DNA of 34,900 bases from a virus. The notes under the pieces were generated by a model. It ran no database searches and was not told the origin of the DNA. It worked only from the letters and a program-made list of their open reading frames with translations. Shown in pieces: positions 14,655 to 21,658 of the stretch. The translations under genes were made by a program, and so were the position numbers. Position 1 is the first letter of the stretch, and each line of letters begins with the position of its first letter. The DNA lies in IMG/VR virus record IMGVR_UViG_3300042568_000974, positions 1 through 34,900 of that record. One strand, written 5' to 3'.

Positions 14655-15005
14655 TTACAAGCTGTCGTGCTGCGTAGCCTGAATCGTCACCTCTTGAAAA
14701 TTTGAAGGGGCTTTGTTCACGGTTACGCTGTCACAGTAAAAACTTCCCGTGATGCCACCGAGTTGGGTCAGGGCGTTGGCGAGAGTAACGGAAGCGCCGA
14801 TGGTGGGTAGGGTGCCTTTGATGAAGCCCGTCATCGAGGCCACGTTTTTCTTGTTCCAGAAAACTTTCGCAGCCATAGCGCCGTCTTCTTTGAGGACAGG
14901 AATGGTGTCCGAGTCGGCCACTTGGGAGAAACTCGTGAACACGGCAACGGTCTCTGCCGAGCCGCCGAAGGTCAAATTTGTGATTCCAACAATAGTCGCG
15001 GGCAT
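14655..15005 (-). CDS. Candidate major tail (tube) protein
   Basis: A 116-residue beta-rich protein. The C-terminal pattern, with SFYCDSVTVNKAPSNFQ followed by EVTIQATQ, resembles the strands that end phage tube subunits, and the N terminus is small and polar. It is shorter than lambda-type tube proteins, so a compact tube fold or an unrelated tail part is possible. It lies in the tail position ahead of the chaperone pair. A TTGACA motif lies 16 bases before the ATG and no other ribosome-binding site is visible. Confidence 0.5.
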   Translation of the reverse strand: MPATIVGITNLTFGGSAETVAVFTSFSQVADSDTIPVLKEDGAMAAKVFWNKKNVASMTGFIKGTLPTIGASVTLANALTQLGGITGSFYCDSVTVNKAPSNFQEVTIQATQHDSL

Positions 15006-15021
15006 AATACCTACCCCGCGT

Positions 15022-15027
15022 TGTCAA
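15022..15027 (-). promoter_or_regulatory. TTGACA start-associated motif
   Basis: 16 bases before the ATG at 15005. Confidence 0.6.
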
Positions 15028-15029
15028 CC

Positions 15030-15254
15030 TCACGCCGGGCGGTAGGTGGCAATCTTGCTGTCGCCAGCGATGTCGTAAGACTCGTAGACCATGCCCTTCA
15101 CTGCCTCGGCCACGGCGGGATCTTCCAGCGCGGCGGGCCAGTTCGGCACGCGGACGCGATCGCCTTGGCGGTCAATCTTAGGCTGCGGGATAGGCTTCGT
15201 TGACCCAGCATCGGAGGTTGATGCTGCGGCGGAAGCTGCGGGTTTCGTTTTCAT
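15030..15254 (-). CDS. Small protein overlapping the tail terminator-like gene
   Basis: 74 residues from the ATG at 15254, with an Ala/Ser/Pro-rich N-terminal 25 residues followed by a compact part (VPNWPAALEDPAVAEAVKG, YESYDIAGDSKIATY). It overlaps the gene upstream by about 75 bases in another frame, which is more than usual here. A shorter start at GTG 15149 would give only the 39-residue compact part. I do not recognise it. The compact C-terminal part is the better-supported portion. Confidence 0.5.
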   Translation of the reverse strand: MKTKPAASAAASTSDAGSTKPIPQPKIDRQGDRVRVPNWPAALEDPAVAEAVKGMVYESYDIAGDSKIATYRPA

Positions 15255-15666
15255 AAGAGACAGGGTCAAATTCGATGCCCCAGACTTTCACAAGGTCGGT
15301 GGCGTTGAGGTTGGTCAGAAAGTTTGGGCCGTCCACGGTGGCCCAGAGGTCGTGCCAAAGCTCTTTGAAGCCGGCCGCGCCTTCGTCATCGTCGGCCGGG
15401 TCGGGCAGACGGCGCTCGTTGCGCTCTTCGTCGGGCGTCTCGTCGGCCGCTGTGGTCAACGTGATGGAAATGCGGGTGTTCCACGTTTGCATCCCGAGGA
15501 CTACCTCGTCGAGCTTCTCGGCCCGGATGGCGATCATGGGCAGGCTGTCCTCGTCGGACTCGTCGGCGGAGGTGATGCGGCACCCGGCAAGGTTGGCGTC
15601 GGCGCTGAGAACCGTATCGACGGCGCGCTCTAAGGATTCCTCAAGGCTGTAAGCGGGGGCGCTCAT
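15178..15666 (-). CDS. Tail terminator-like or minor tail protein
   Basis: A 162-residue acidic protein. It starts in the stop of the gene upstream (ATGA). The order of an N-terminal helix (SLEESLERAVDTVL), beta strands (LPMIAIRAEKLDEV and TRISITLTTAA) and a C-terminal strand pair (RRSINLRCWVNEAYP) matches phage tail terminator or neck proteins of gpU or Gp17 type. These cap the tail tube before joining to the head. Sequence identity cannot be checked here. Confidence 0.55.
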   Translation of the reverse strand: MSAPAYSLEESLERAVDTVLSADANLAGCRITSADESDEDSLPMIAIRAEKLDEVVLGMQTWNTRISITLTTAADETPDEERNERRLPDPADDDEGAAGFKELWHDLWATVDGPNFLTNLNATDLVKVWGIEFDPVSYENETRSFRRSINLRCWVNEAYPAA

Positions 15667-15968
15667 TTGCTGTCGGGGCTTTGCAGGGTGAGGTCAATCG
15701 TTGCGGTGTCGGTGTCTATTCCGGTGATGCGGTAGCGGCGGTCTTGGAATTTCACGATGCCGCCGAGGCGGAAGGTTGGCGCGCCTGCTTTCAGAACGGT
15801 GGCCGTGAGTCCCCTCGCCGCTTCAAAGCCGCCTTCGCCAAGCTGGTTGCCGTAGGTTTCCTCGCCTACGACGGCCAAATAATGCCGCTCCCTATACTCG
15901 ATCTGGTCGCGGATCGTGCCGACTGCTTCGGTGCTGGCTGCGGTGTAAGCCTGTGCAAATTGGCTCAT
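15663..15968 (-). CDS. Head-tail connector (stopper-like) protein
   Basis: A 101-residue protein with a helical start (MSQFAQAYTAASTEAV) and a beta barrel-like C-terminal half (FRLGGIVKFQDRRYRITGID, then ATIDLTLQSPD). This is the usual architecture of small neck or head-completion proteins. It starts in the stop of the glycosyltransferase gene (ATGA) and is coupled to the next gene by another ATGA. A CTGACA motif lies 13 bases before the start. Confidence 0.6.
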   Translation of the reverse strand: MSQFAQAYTAASTEAVGTIRDQIEYRERHYLAVVGEETYGNQLGEGGFEAARGLTATVLKAGAPTFRLGGIVKFQDRRYRITGIDTDTATIDLTLQSPDSK

Positions 15969-17749
15969 GCGGTGGCCGTGGTGTCAGCCTTGGGCGCAAG
16001 GTCGGGGTTGCGGCGGCGGAAGATTTGCTCGCCGAGCTTGTAGGCTTCGTCGGAGTTCTCCATCTCGTAGGTATCGTCGGACGGCACGGCGGGATTCCAA
16101 AAGGGATGCTCGTGCTTGAAGACGATTTCGGACGGCACAAGCAGGCCGCTTTTGCCTGCGCGCAGGGAAAACTCGGTGTCGCTGAAGATGCCGGGATAGT
16201 CCGGGGCGAGGATGTTTTGCGCGCCGTAGCCGAGGCGCTTGAACGTGGGCCGCGTCACGCAGAACGTGACCATGAGATCGTCGTTGCGGTAGCCGTCTTT
16301 GATTTGCAGGATGGCGGGCTGGCGTGCGTCCACCTTGGCGCGCAAGGCTTCCTCAATCGCCAAATCCCAGTGGAGCATCGGGAAAACGTCATCCTGTGCA
16401 GTAATGATAATCTGCCCCGTGGCCGCGTTGGTCGCGGCGTTGTAGTTCTGGACGGCAGTTCCGCCCGGACGCTCAAGATTGCCAGCGGGTGAAAGCGCGT
16501 GGCGGAAGCGCGAGAGCAGGCCGACCGATTCCTCGTCATCGGCGCTGAAGCCGAAAATGTATTCGATGCGCTCCGGGTTGGCGGCGGCATCGAGCCAGCG
16601 TTTGCGCGTCATGGCCGCTTGATGGGCGCGGGCGCGGGTCGGGTGGCAAACGCTGATGCTGTATTTGTGGCCTTTGATGCGGGCGCGTTCGATCTCGTCG
16701 GCTTTGTCTTGCTGCCCAGCCATGCGGAGCCATTGCGTCCACAAGGCTTCCCCTGCCCATCCATACAAGCCGTCTCGGTGCGTCCAAGGCTTATCCACCG
16801 GGCGCGGAAGGGCCATCATGGCGCGGATATAGGCTTCGGCGGTCACCATGTCGCCAAGGTCGAGGTGCATGGCGCCGAGCAGGGCCAAGGCTTCGCGGCG
16901 GTTGGGCTGCGTTTTGTAGGCGCTATGGAGCGCCGTCATCATGGCTTTGTATTCGGGCGAGTCGGTTTGCAGGATTTCGGGGCGGGCGAGTTCGCAGATG
17001 TTGAGGCAAAGCTCGTAGCGTTCGGTGGCTTTGAGGTCGGGATGGGCCAGCGCCTTCTTGGCCAACTCCATCGCTTCTGGCTTGCGGCCCTGCCCCATGT
17101 ATTCGCCATGCAGATGGTAAATCTCGGAGACGGTGCGCTCGGCTTCGGGGATGCTTTCGAGGATGGTCAGATTGCGGTTGCTGCCCTGCTTGGGCTCATC
17201 GTCGGGCAAATGGATCACGGTCGGTTCGTCGCACTTGGCAATGCGCGCGTCGGCGACGAGTTGAAAATTCTCGTGGATGCGATTGACCCACTTGCCCTTG
17301 TCGCGGCGGACGAGGCGCTCGCGGATGTTGTGGGCGATGCCGCGCCCGGCGACATTGTGGAACAGGGCAAAGGCGTCGAAGTTGTCGCCGTGCTTTTCGA
17401 GGAGTTCGTGCAGGGCGGGCGCGAAGTTCGGCCCCGGCGTATCGTCCGCGTCCACCCACAGCGCCCACGGTTTTGTGGCGAGGTCGAAGGATTTCTGGCG
17501 GGCGGCGCCGAAGTCATCGACGTGAGGCCATTCGTTGCCCGGGGCGTTGGCATAGACATCATACTTGGCCCCGTGCTTCTGGCACACTTCGGCAATCTTG
17601 ATGCTCTTGGCTTCGGCTCCGGTGGCGTGGACTACCACCATCTCGCTGACGGCAGGGGCAAATTGAGTCAAGCAACGGTCAAGCCGTTTGGGTTCGTTGC
17701 CGACAATGACGCAAAGCGCGATCTGCTCGCGCGGGCTTTGTTTCTCCAT
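15965..17749 (-). CDS. Two-domain glycosyltransferase with a TPR-like middle
   Basis: A 594-residue protein. Residues 10-165 are a GT-A glycosyltransferase family 2 domain: LCVIVGNEPKRLDRCL at the start, and the metal/nucleotide motif WVDADD at 98-103. Residues about 205-355 are helical repeats resembling tetratricopeptides. Residues 362-550 look like a second GT-A domain: ISVCHPTRARAHQAA, FGFSADDE, GGTAVQNYNAATNAATGQII and a second acidic motif QDDVFP at 452-457. It lies between the capsid gene and the head-tail connector gene, and its stop overlaps the latter by 4 bases. This context suggests it modifies virion proteins. Alternatives are host surface modification. It has no membrane segment, so it would act in the cytoplasm. 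A TTGACA motif lies 17 bases upstream. Confidence 0.8.
   Translation of the reverse strand: MEKQSPREQIALCVIVGNEPKRLDRCLTQFAPAVSEMVVVHATGAEAKSIKIAEVCQKHGAKYDVYANAPGNEWPHVDDFGAARQKSFDLATKPWALWVDADDTPGPNFAPALHELLEKHGDNFDAFALFHNVAGRGIAHNIRERLVRRDKGKWVNRIHENFQLVADARIAKCDEPTVIHLPDDEPKQGSNRNLTILESIPEAERTVSEIYHLHGEYMGQGRKPEAMELAKKALAHPDLKATERYELCLNICELARPEILQTDSPEYKAMMTALHSAYKTQPNRREALALLGAMHLDLGDMVTAEAYIRAMMALPRPVDKPWTHRDGLYGWAGEALWTQWLRMAGQQDKADEIERARIKGHKYSISVCHPTRARAHQAAMTRKRWLDAAANPERIEYIFGFSADDEESVGLLSRFRHALSPAGNLERPGGTAVQNYNAATNAATGQIIITAQDDVFPMLHWDLAIEEALRAKVDARQPAILQIKDGYRNDDLMVTFCVTRPTFKRLGYGAQNILAPDYPGIFSDTEFSLRAGKSGLLVPSEIVFKHEHPFWNPAVPSDDTYEMENSDEAYKLGEQIFRRRNPDLAPKADTTATA
15982..15987 (-). 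promoter_or_regulatory. CTGACA variant of the start-associated motif
   Basis: 13 bases before the ATG at 15968, inside the end of the glycosyltransferase gene. Confidence 0.35.
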
Positions 17750-17766
17750 CTCGGCGGGTGCGCCGC

Positions 17767-17772
17767 TGTCAA
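17767..17772 (-). promoter_or_regulatory. TTGACA start-associated motif before the glycosyltransferase gene
   Basis: 17 bases before the ATG at 17749 and just downstream of the capsid terminator hairpin. Confidence 0.6.
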
Positions 17773-17787
17773 CCGGACAAACGAAAA

Positions 17788-17807
17788 CCCCCGGCGTTGG
17801 CCGGGGG
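17788..17807 (-). terminator. Hairpin terminator after the capsid gene
   Basis: CCCCCGGC pairs perfectly with GCCGGGGG around a 4-base loop. Leftward it is followed by TTTTCG. It would stop much of the transcription after the capsid gene and so set a high capsid to tail ratio. Confidence 0.8.
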
Positions 17808-17836
17808 CTCCGTGTTGCGTATGAGATGGAGACGAA

Positions 17837-18733
17837 CTACGCTCCGAGAGCCAATTTCGCGGCACCGGTGATCGCGCGGCTGCATCCGAAGACGCATTCG
17901 AACGAAACGTAGTGCTTGCCACTGGACGGATTGTAGTGGCGGCGATAGCCGAGCGTCAGGCCGCTCTGCGGATCGTTGACCACGGTCGCGGCGAGATACT
18001 CGCTCGGGGCCTGGGGCTCGAGGGCGCGGACGGCGATGGCGGCGGCGTTCGGGTGAACGGCCATGGCAGCCAGGCTGATGCTGTTGGTCGGCAAGATGAG
18101 CGACTCGTAGGCGTTCATGCCCAAGATGCGGGGCACGCGGCCTTCCGAGATCACGTCACGGGAACCGAAGGCGCTGGCATCCAACAGACCGCTCTGGGAC
18201 AGGAGGCTGTCGTAGAGGGTGGTGTTGAGGATGAGGGCGCGGTCGGTCAACGGGGCTTTCTCGTCGCTCAACGCTTTGCGGAGGGCGCGGGCGTTGGTGA
18301 TCGTGAAGGCCGAAAGGTTGGTGAGCGTGGCGCTATACTGCGCGGCGCTGCCGGCCGTGGTGACGAAGAGGTTGTAGAAGGAAGTCAGCACCGACTGCGC
18401 GAGGGCTTTGCCCTGCTGGGTGGCGAACTTCGTGATCTCCGCAGCCGAGGATTTGGAATACTCGGTGTCGGACAGCGAAACGGTGACGATGCGGTGGGTG
18501 TCCACGTTGATCGTGACCTTGTTCATCGTGCCGCCGTCTGCCTCGTAGGAGTCAGCGAAGGTGGTCGCGGTGAGGTTGGCGATGAGCGGAACCTCGACGG
18601 ACGCGCCGCGACGAACAACTTCGTTGGAATACGAAGTTGTAAAGATCGACAGCGGTTCGAGATCCGCAGTGAAGGACTCAAGCGCCGCTTGGGCGATGAG
18701 TTTATCATTCAGGGCTGAGTTCAGGTTTGCCAT
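17837..18733 (-). CDS. Major capsid protein
   Basis: A 298-residue protein. It lies directly after the protease/scaffold gene and before a strong terminator, the usual place of the major capsid gene. The N-terminal region (ALESFTADLEPLSIFTTSYSN, written in part) followed by GASVEVPLIANL and the middle stretch DTHRIVTVSLSDTEYSKSS resembles coat proteins of HK97 fold in P22-like or related groups. No transmembrane segment is present. It has no TTGACA motif or clear Shine-Dalgarno site, and the ATG is 4 bases beyond the upstream stop, so coupling is likely. Confidence 0.85.
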   Translation of the reverse strand: MANLNSALNDKLIAQAALESFTADLEPLSIFTTSYSNEVVRRGASVEVPLIANLTATTFADSYEADGGTMNKVTINVDTHRIVTVSLSDTEYSKSSAAEITKFATQQGKALAQSVLTSFYNLFVTTAGSAAQYSATLTNLSAFTITNARALRKALSDEKAPLTDRALILNTTLYDSLLSQSGLLDASAFGSRDVISEGRVPRILGMNAYESLILPTNSISLAAMAVHPNAAAIAVRALEPQAPSEYLAATVVNDPQSGLTLGYRRHYNPSSGKHYVSFECVFGCSRAITGAAKLALGA

Positions 18734-18737
18734 AAAA

Positions 18738-19109
18738 TTAGTAGATGGAGGCCATGATCTCGCGCTTGTGGTTGCGGTAGTATTCGACCGCTTCAGCGCC
18801 AGAGAGGCTGTTGAAGATTTGCGCGGGCGTCAGTTCGGGCTCGGCCTGCATGACAGCCACGGGCTCAAGGCCAACAGAAGCGACGATTGCAGCAGCCTGT
18901 TCGCCAGCACTTTTGGAGGCCGCGAGCAGCGCGGTGATCTCCTCGTCCTTGCTGGCCGACTCGGCGGTGAGGCGCTCGACTTCGGCTTTGAGGGTTTCAA
19001 GTTCCTTGGCGATGTCCTCGCTGGCTTGCGCCTGCGCGGCTTCGGCTTCGACTTTGGCGGCAAGGTCGGCCTGGAGGGCGTCGACTTTCGCTTGGAGCTC
19101 GGCGTTCAT
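18738..19109 (-). CDS. Predicted nested scaffold protein, short form
   Basis: A second internal ATG at 19109 begins MNAELQAKVDALQ and would give 123 residues starting at the first heptad of the coiled coil. It has both a TTGACA motif 17 bases upstream (19127-19132) and a GGAAGA site close to the ATG. It is the better-supported of the two nested starts. Confidence 0.55.
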   Translation of the reverse strand: MNAELQAKVDALQADLAAKVEAEAAQAQASEDIAKELETLKAEVERLTAESASKDEEITALLAASKSAGEQAAAIVASVGLEPVAVMQAEPELTPAQIFNSLSGAEAVEYYRNHKREIMASIY

Positions 19110-19232
19110 TGTATCTTCCGAGGAAGTGTCAACCGCCTCGTCTGCAACGGGGGCTTCGACAACGGGCTCCGCGACAACTTCGGCGGGAGCGGCTTCTTCG
19201 GCTTTGATGGTTTTGGTCGTTTTGCGGGCCAT
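18738..19232 (-). CDS. Predicted nested scaffold protein, long form
   Basis: An internal ATG at 19232 in the protease frame begins MARKTTKTIKAEE and would give a 164-residue protein made only of the coiled-coil scaffold. A TTGACA motif lies 14 bases before it (19247-19252), in the same geometry as the starts of whole genes. Lambda-type phages express their scaffold from such an internal start. No Shine-Dalgarno site is visible. Confidence 0.5.
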   Translation of the reverse strand: MARKTTKTIKAEEAAPAEVVAEPVVEAPVADEAVDTSSEDTMNAELQAKVDALQADLAAKVEAEAAQAQASEDIAKELETLKAEVERLTAESASKDEEITALLAASKSAGEQAAAIVASVGLEPVAVMQAEPELTPAQIFNSLSGAEAVEYYRNHKREIMASIY

Positions 19233-19826
19233 AGAGTTTTGGAAAGTGTCAAAGCGCGCGCGGGCGGCTTCGGGGGTGATGGAGGCGGCGGCTTCGATGC
19301 CGTCTTCGATGGCGTCGGCAAAGCCGAGGGCCACGGCTTCGGTGGCATCGAGCCACGTTTCGTCATCCATCATTTGCGCGACTTGCTCGGCTTCCATCCC
19401 GGTCTTGCGGACGTAAGCGTTGACCAGCGTGGCCTTGAGCTTGTCGAGGATGTCGGCTTCTTTGCGGAGTTCGTCGGCATCGCCCATCGTCATGCCCCAC
19501 GGGTTGTGGATCATGACAAGCGCGTTGTCGGCGATGAGAGTCTCGTCGCCAGCCATAGCGATGACCGAGGCCATCGACGCCGCAAGTGCATCAATGTGAA
19601 CAACTAAGCCGCCCTTGTGCCGACGTAGCGCGTTGTAGATTGCGGCTCCTTCGACAACTGATCCTCCGACAGAATTGATGCGGAGGTGAACACGCTGGCC
19701 GGAAAGTTTTTTGAGTTCGGCAAGAAAGGATTTTGCGGTGACGCCACCAAAACCGATCTCATCATAAATGGACACTTCGGCTTCGCCGTCTGCGGTCTGT
19801 TGAATTGCATACCAGTGGCGACTCAT
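18738..19826 (-). CDS. Prohead protease (ClpP/S14-type) fused to a scaffold-like C terminus
   Basis: 362 residues from the ATG at 19826, which overlaps the portal stop (ATGA) and has TTGACA 14 bases upstream; the longer open frame to 19982 is rejected because it lies in the portal gene. Residues 1-195 are a ClpP-fold serine peptidase: INSVGGSVVEG (oxyanion region, 50-60), Ser 84 in ALAASMASV, His 107 in VMIHNPWG. This enzyme processes capsid parts and the scaffold during head maturation. Residues about 200-320 are Ala/Glu/Lys-rich coiled coil like phage scaffolds. The final 40 residues (AQIFNSLSGAEAVEYYRNH) may bind the coat. The layout matches lambda C with nested Nu3. Confidence 0.9.
   Translation of the reverse strand: MSRHWYAIQQTADGEAEVSIYDEIGFGGVTAKSFLAELKKLSGQRVHLRINSVGGSVVEGAAIYNALRRHKGGLVVHIDALAASMASVIAMAGDETLIADNALVMIHNPWGMTMGDADELRKEADILDKLKATLVNAYVRKTGMEAEQVAQMMDDETWLDATEAVALGFADAIEDGIEAAASITPEAARARFDTFQNSMARKTTKTIKAEEAAPAEVVAEPVVEAPVADEAVDTSSEDTMNAELQAKVDALQADLAAKVEAEAAQAQASEDIAKELETLKAEVERLTAESASKDEEITALLAASKSAGEQAAAIVASVGLEPVAVMQAEPELTPAQIFNSLSGAEAVEYYRNHKREIMASIY
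19127..19132 (-). promoter_or_regulatory. TTGACA start-associated motif at the internal scaffold start
   Basis: 17 bases before the internal ATG at 19109. Confidence 0.55.
19247..19252 (-). promoter_or_regulatory. TTGACA start-associated motif at an internal scaffold start
   Basis: 14 bases before the internal ATG at 19232. Confidence 0.5.
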
Positions 19827-21316
19827 TGCGCTTGCTGCGGTGTCAATGCGCTGCCGTTGTTTGTCGGCGGTGCAGGGTTGGGATTGAAGGTGGCGATAGA
19901 GTCGGCGCTGATGCCAAACTCTGTGGACAAGTCGGCCAGATACTTGGCCTCGACGGCGCGCTGGCGGAGTTGGTCTTTCCACTCAAGGCCGCGCTCGCTG
20001 TAGTCCTCGGAGTAAGTGCGGAGGCCGGCGCGGACATCGTTGAGGTTTGCTTGTGCTTCGCGTCCGTAGTCCACAGACGCGGCTGCCGGGCGCTGCCATT
20101 CGACGCGCCACCAATTTTCATTCTGCGGAATTAGGCCGCGCTGCATTCCTAGCGTGATGACGTGCGCCCAAACGCGGGAGCAGAGGCGGTCGATAAGCAG
20201 GGCTTGGCGTTGCTCGAAAGTGCGTTGCGCTCGGACGAGCACGGCGCGCAGGGCGGCACCGCCGGCATCGGCGGGACGCGCGGCAAATTCCCACGGCACG
20301 CCGATGTTGAGGCAGACTTCGCGGAGGAGGAGGTCGCAGAACTCGCGGAAATTTTGCGTGGGGCGGTTGGATGTCCACGAGATCAAGTCCTCGCCCATGC
20401 CGAGACGAGGGATGGCGCCGCCCGCGTTGCCGAGGGATTCGACGGTGACTTCGCTGTTGTCTTGGCTGTTGACGGAGTGGGTCGCCTCGCCAAAGAAATC
20501 CGCGCCCTGCGGGTTGGAGGACTTGATGGCGAGGGCGATATAGGAGGAAATTTTGAGCGCCATCTTTTCAAACGAGATGGCATCGGACACATCGCGGAGG
20601 TGGTTGATGGACGGGGCGAGCGGCGTGACGTAGCGCAACTCGTCGCCCTGGCTGGCCTCGCCAACGTGGATGAGTTGCTGCGCCGGGATGTCCTCAAAAC
20701 GCTGCGCGGGGTCAACGCCGTCGCCGACCAGATGGCGGTAAAAGATGGGGCGTAGCTGCGGATTGACCACCACGCCGTCGATAATGTTCTGCGCGCCTTC
20801 GCGGGCGGTCGGGTTGCTGGGCTCGTAAATAGACGAGCGAGCGTCACCGATGCGGTGGGCCAAGATCAGTTGCAACGCGGGATAGCCGGTCGATTGCGCT
20901 GTGGCGCGGAAGAAAACCTCGCCGTCGCGGTCGATAGCGACCGAGGCGATGCGCTGCATCTCGCGCCAAGTGTAGCGGCCTTGGATGTCGGCCACGCGGC
21001 TCCATTGCTCAAAGAAAGTTTCGGCGGCGTTGTCCCATGCCTCGTCGCCGCTTCGGGCCTGCGGGCGGATGCCTGTGCCTGTGGCGTATCGGGCCTTTTC
21101 GCAAATCAGCCCACGGACAAAGGGCATATTGTTGTAAACCCAGCGCGAGAGTTTCATCAGCCGCTCGCGGTCGGCGCCGGATACGTCGATATGGCTGTCG
21201 GTCGCGGTCGCGTTGTAAGGGAATCGACGCTGAATCGAAGGCCGCGCGGCATCGTAGCTTTGCGCCTTCGGGCTGAAGGCTTTGGTCACAAGTTTCCAGC
21301 GGTCGGCGAGTTTCAT
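19823..21316 (-). CDS. Portal protein (lambda gpB family)
   Basis: A 497-residue protein. The pattern fits lambda-family portals: a helical start, RERLMKLSRWVYNNMPFVRGLI at about 50-71 (written here as a known block), a tight acidic turn (DRDGEVFF), GDARSSIYEP and the late segment EFCDLLLREVCLNIGVPWE near 340. The portal forms the twelve-fold ring through which DNA enters and leaves the head. Its stop overlaps the protease start by ATGA, and its start overlaps the stop of the gene upstream by one base. No TTGACA is present; a TTCAAC lies 14 bases upstream. Confidence 0.9.
   Translation of the reverse strand: MKLADRWKLVTKAFSPKAQSYDAARPSIQRRFPYNATATDSHIDVSGADRERLMKLSRWVYNNMPFVRGLICEKARYATGTGIRPQARSGDEAWDNAAETFFEQWSRVADIQGRYTWREMQRIASVAIDRDGEVFFRATAQSTGYPALQLILAHRIGDARSSIYEPSNPTAREGAQNIIDGVVVNPQLRPIFYRHLVGDGVDPAQRFEDIPAQQLIHVGEASQGDELRYVTPLAPSINHLRDVSDAISFEKMALKISSYIALAIKSSNPQGADFFGEATHSVNSQDNSEVTVESLGNAGGAIPRLGMGEDLISWTSNRPTQNFREFCDLLLREVCLNIGVPWEFAARPADAGGAALRAVLVRAQRTFEQRQALLIDRLCSRVWAHVITLGMQRGLIPQNENWWRVEWQRPAAASVDYGREAQANLNDVRAGLRTYSEDYSERGLEWKDQLRQRAVEAKYLADLSTEFGISADSIATFNPNPAPPTNNGSALTPQQAQ
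19841..19846 (-). promoter_or_regulatory. TTGACA start-associated motif before the protease gene
   Basis: 14 bases before the ATG at 19826, inside the 3' end of the portal gene. It supports that ATG over the longer frame. Confidence 0.6.
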
Positions 21317-21636
21317 CAGTGCAGCGGGTAGTTGAAGGCCATGATGGCGGTCTTGCTGGTCTTCCTTGTCAGCCAGAGTTCAAGGTCGGCGCTGGACAGA
21401 TTGCGGATCTGGTTCCAGGCGTAGAAGGCGAGCTCGGCGACGGTGCCGGCGGTCTGGTCGGGCGGGAGGCTGTAGCTGTAGGACTTGCCACCCATCGAGG
21501 CGCTGACGAGAACGCGCCCACCCTCTTTCGCCACGGTGAAATTATTGGCGGCGATCGTCTCAAGCGCCGCGACTGTTTTCAGCGCGTCTTTGTTGTTGGC
21601 GACCCAAACACTGAAAACAAAGGAGCGTGGCGACAT
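21316..21636 (-). CDS. Small protein in the gpW position
   Basis: A 106-residue protein between terminase large subunit and portal, where lambda keeps the head-tail joining protein gpW. It has a mixed alpha/beta pattern: helix (KDALKTVAALETIAANN), strands (RVLVSASMGGKSYSYSLP), then a helix with AFYAWNQIRNL. The length is greater than gpW (68 residues) and the fold is not clearly the same. A head completion or connector role is inferred from position. A TTGACA motif lies 16 bases upstream. Confidence 0.6.
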   Translation of the reverse strand: MSPRSFVFSVWVANNKDALKTVAALETIAANNFTVAKEGGRVLVSASMGGKSYSYSLPPDQTAGTVAELAFYAWNQIRNLSSADLELWLTRKTSKTAIMAFNYPLH

Positions 21637-21652
21637 TGCTCACGCGATCGGA

Positions 21653-21658
21653 TGTCAA
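21653..21658 (-). promoter_or_regulatory. TTGACA start-associated motif
   Basis: 16 bases before the ATG at 21636. The TGA inside it is the stop of the terminase gene. Confidence 0.55.

Noticed and set aside
16499-17824. 441-codon plus-strand frame opposite the glycosyltransferase gene
   Set aside because: Antisense frame produced by GC-rich codons; the minus frame has two recognisable domains.
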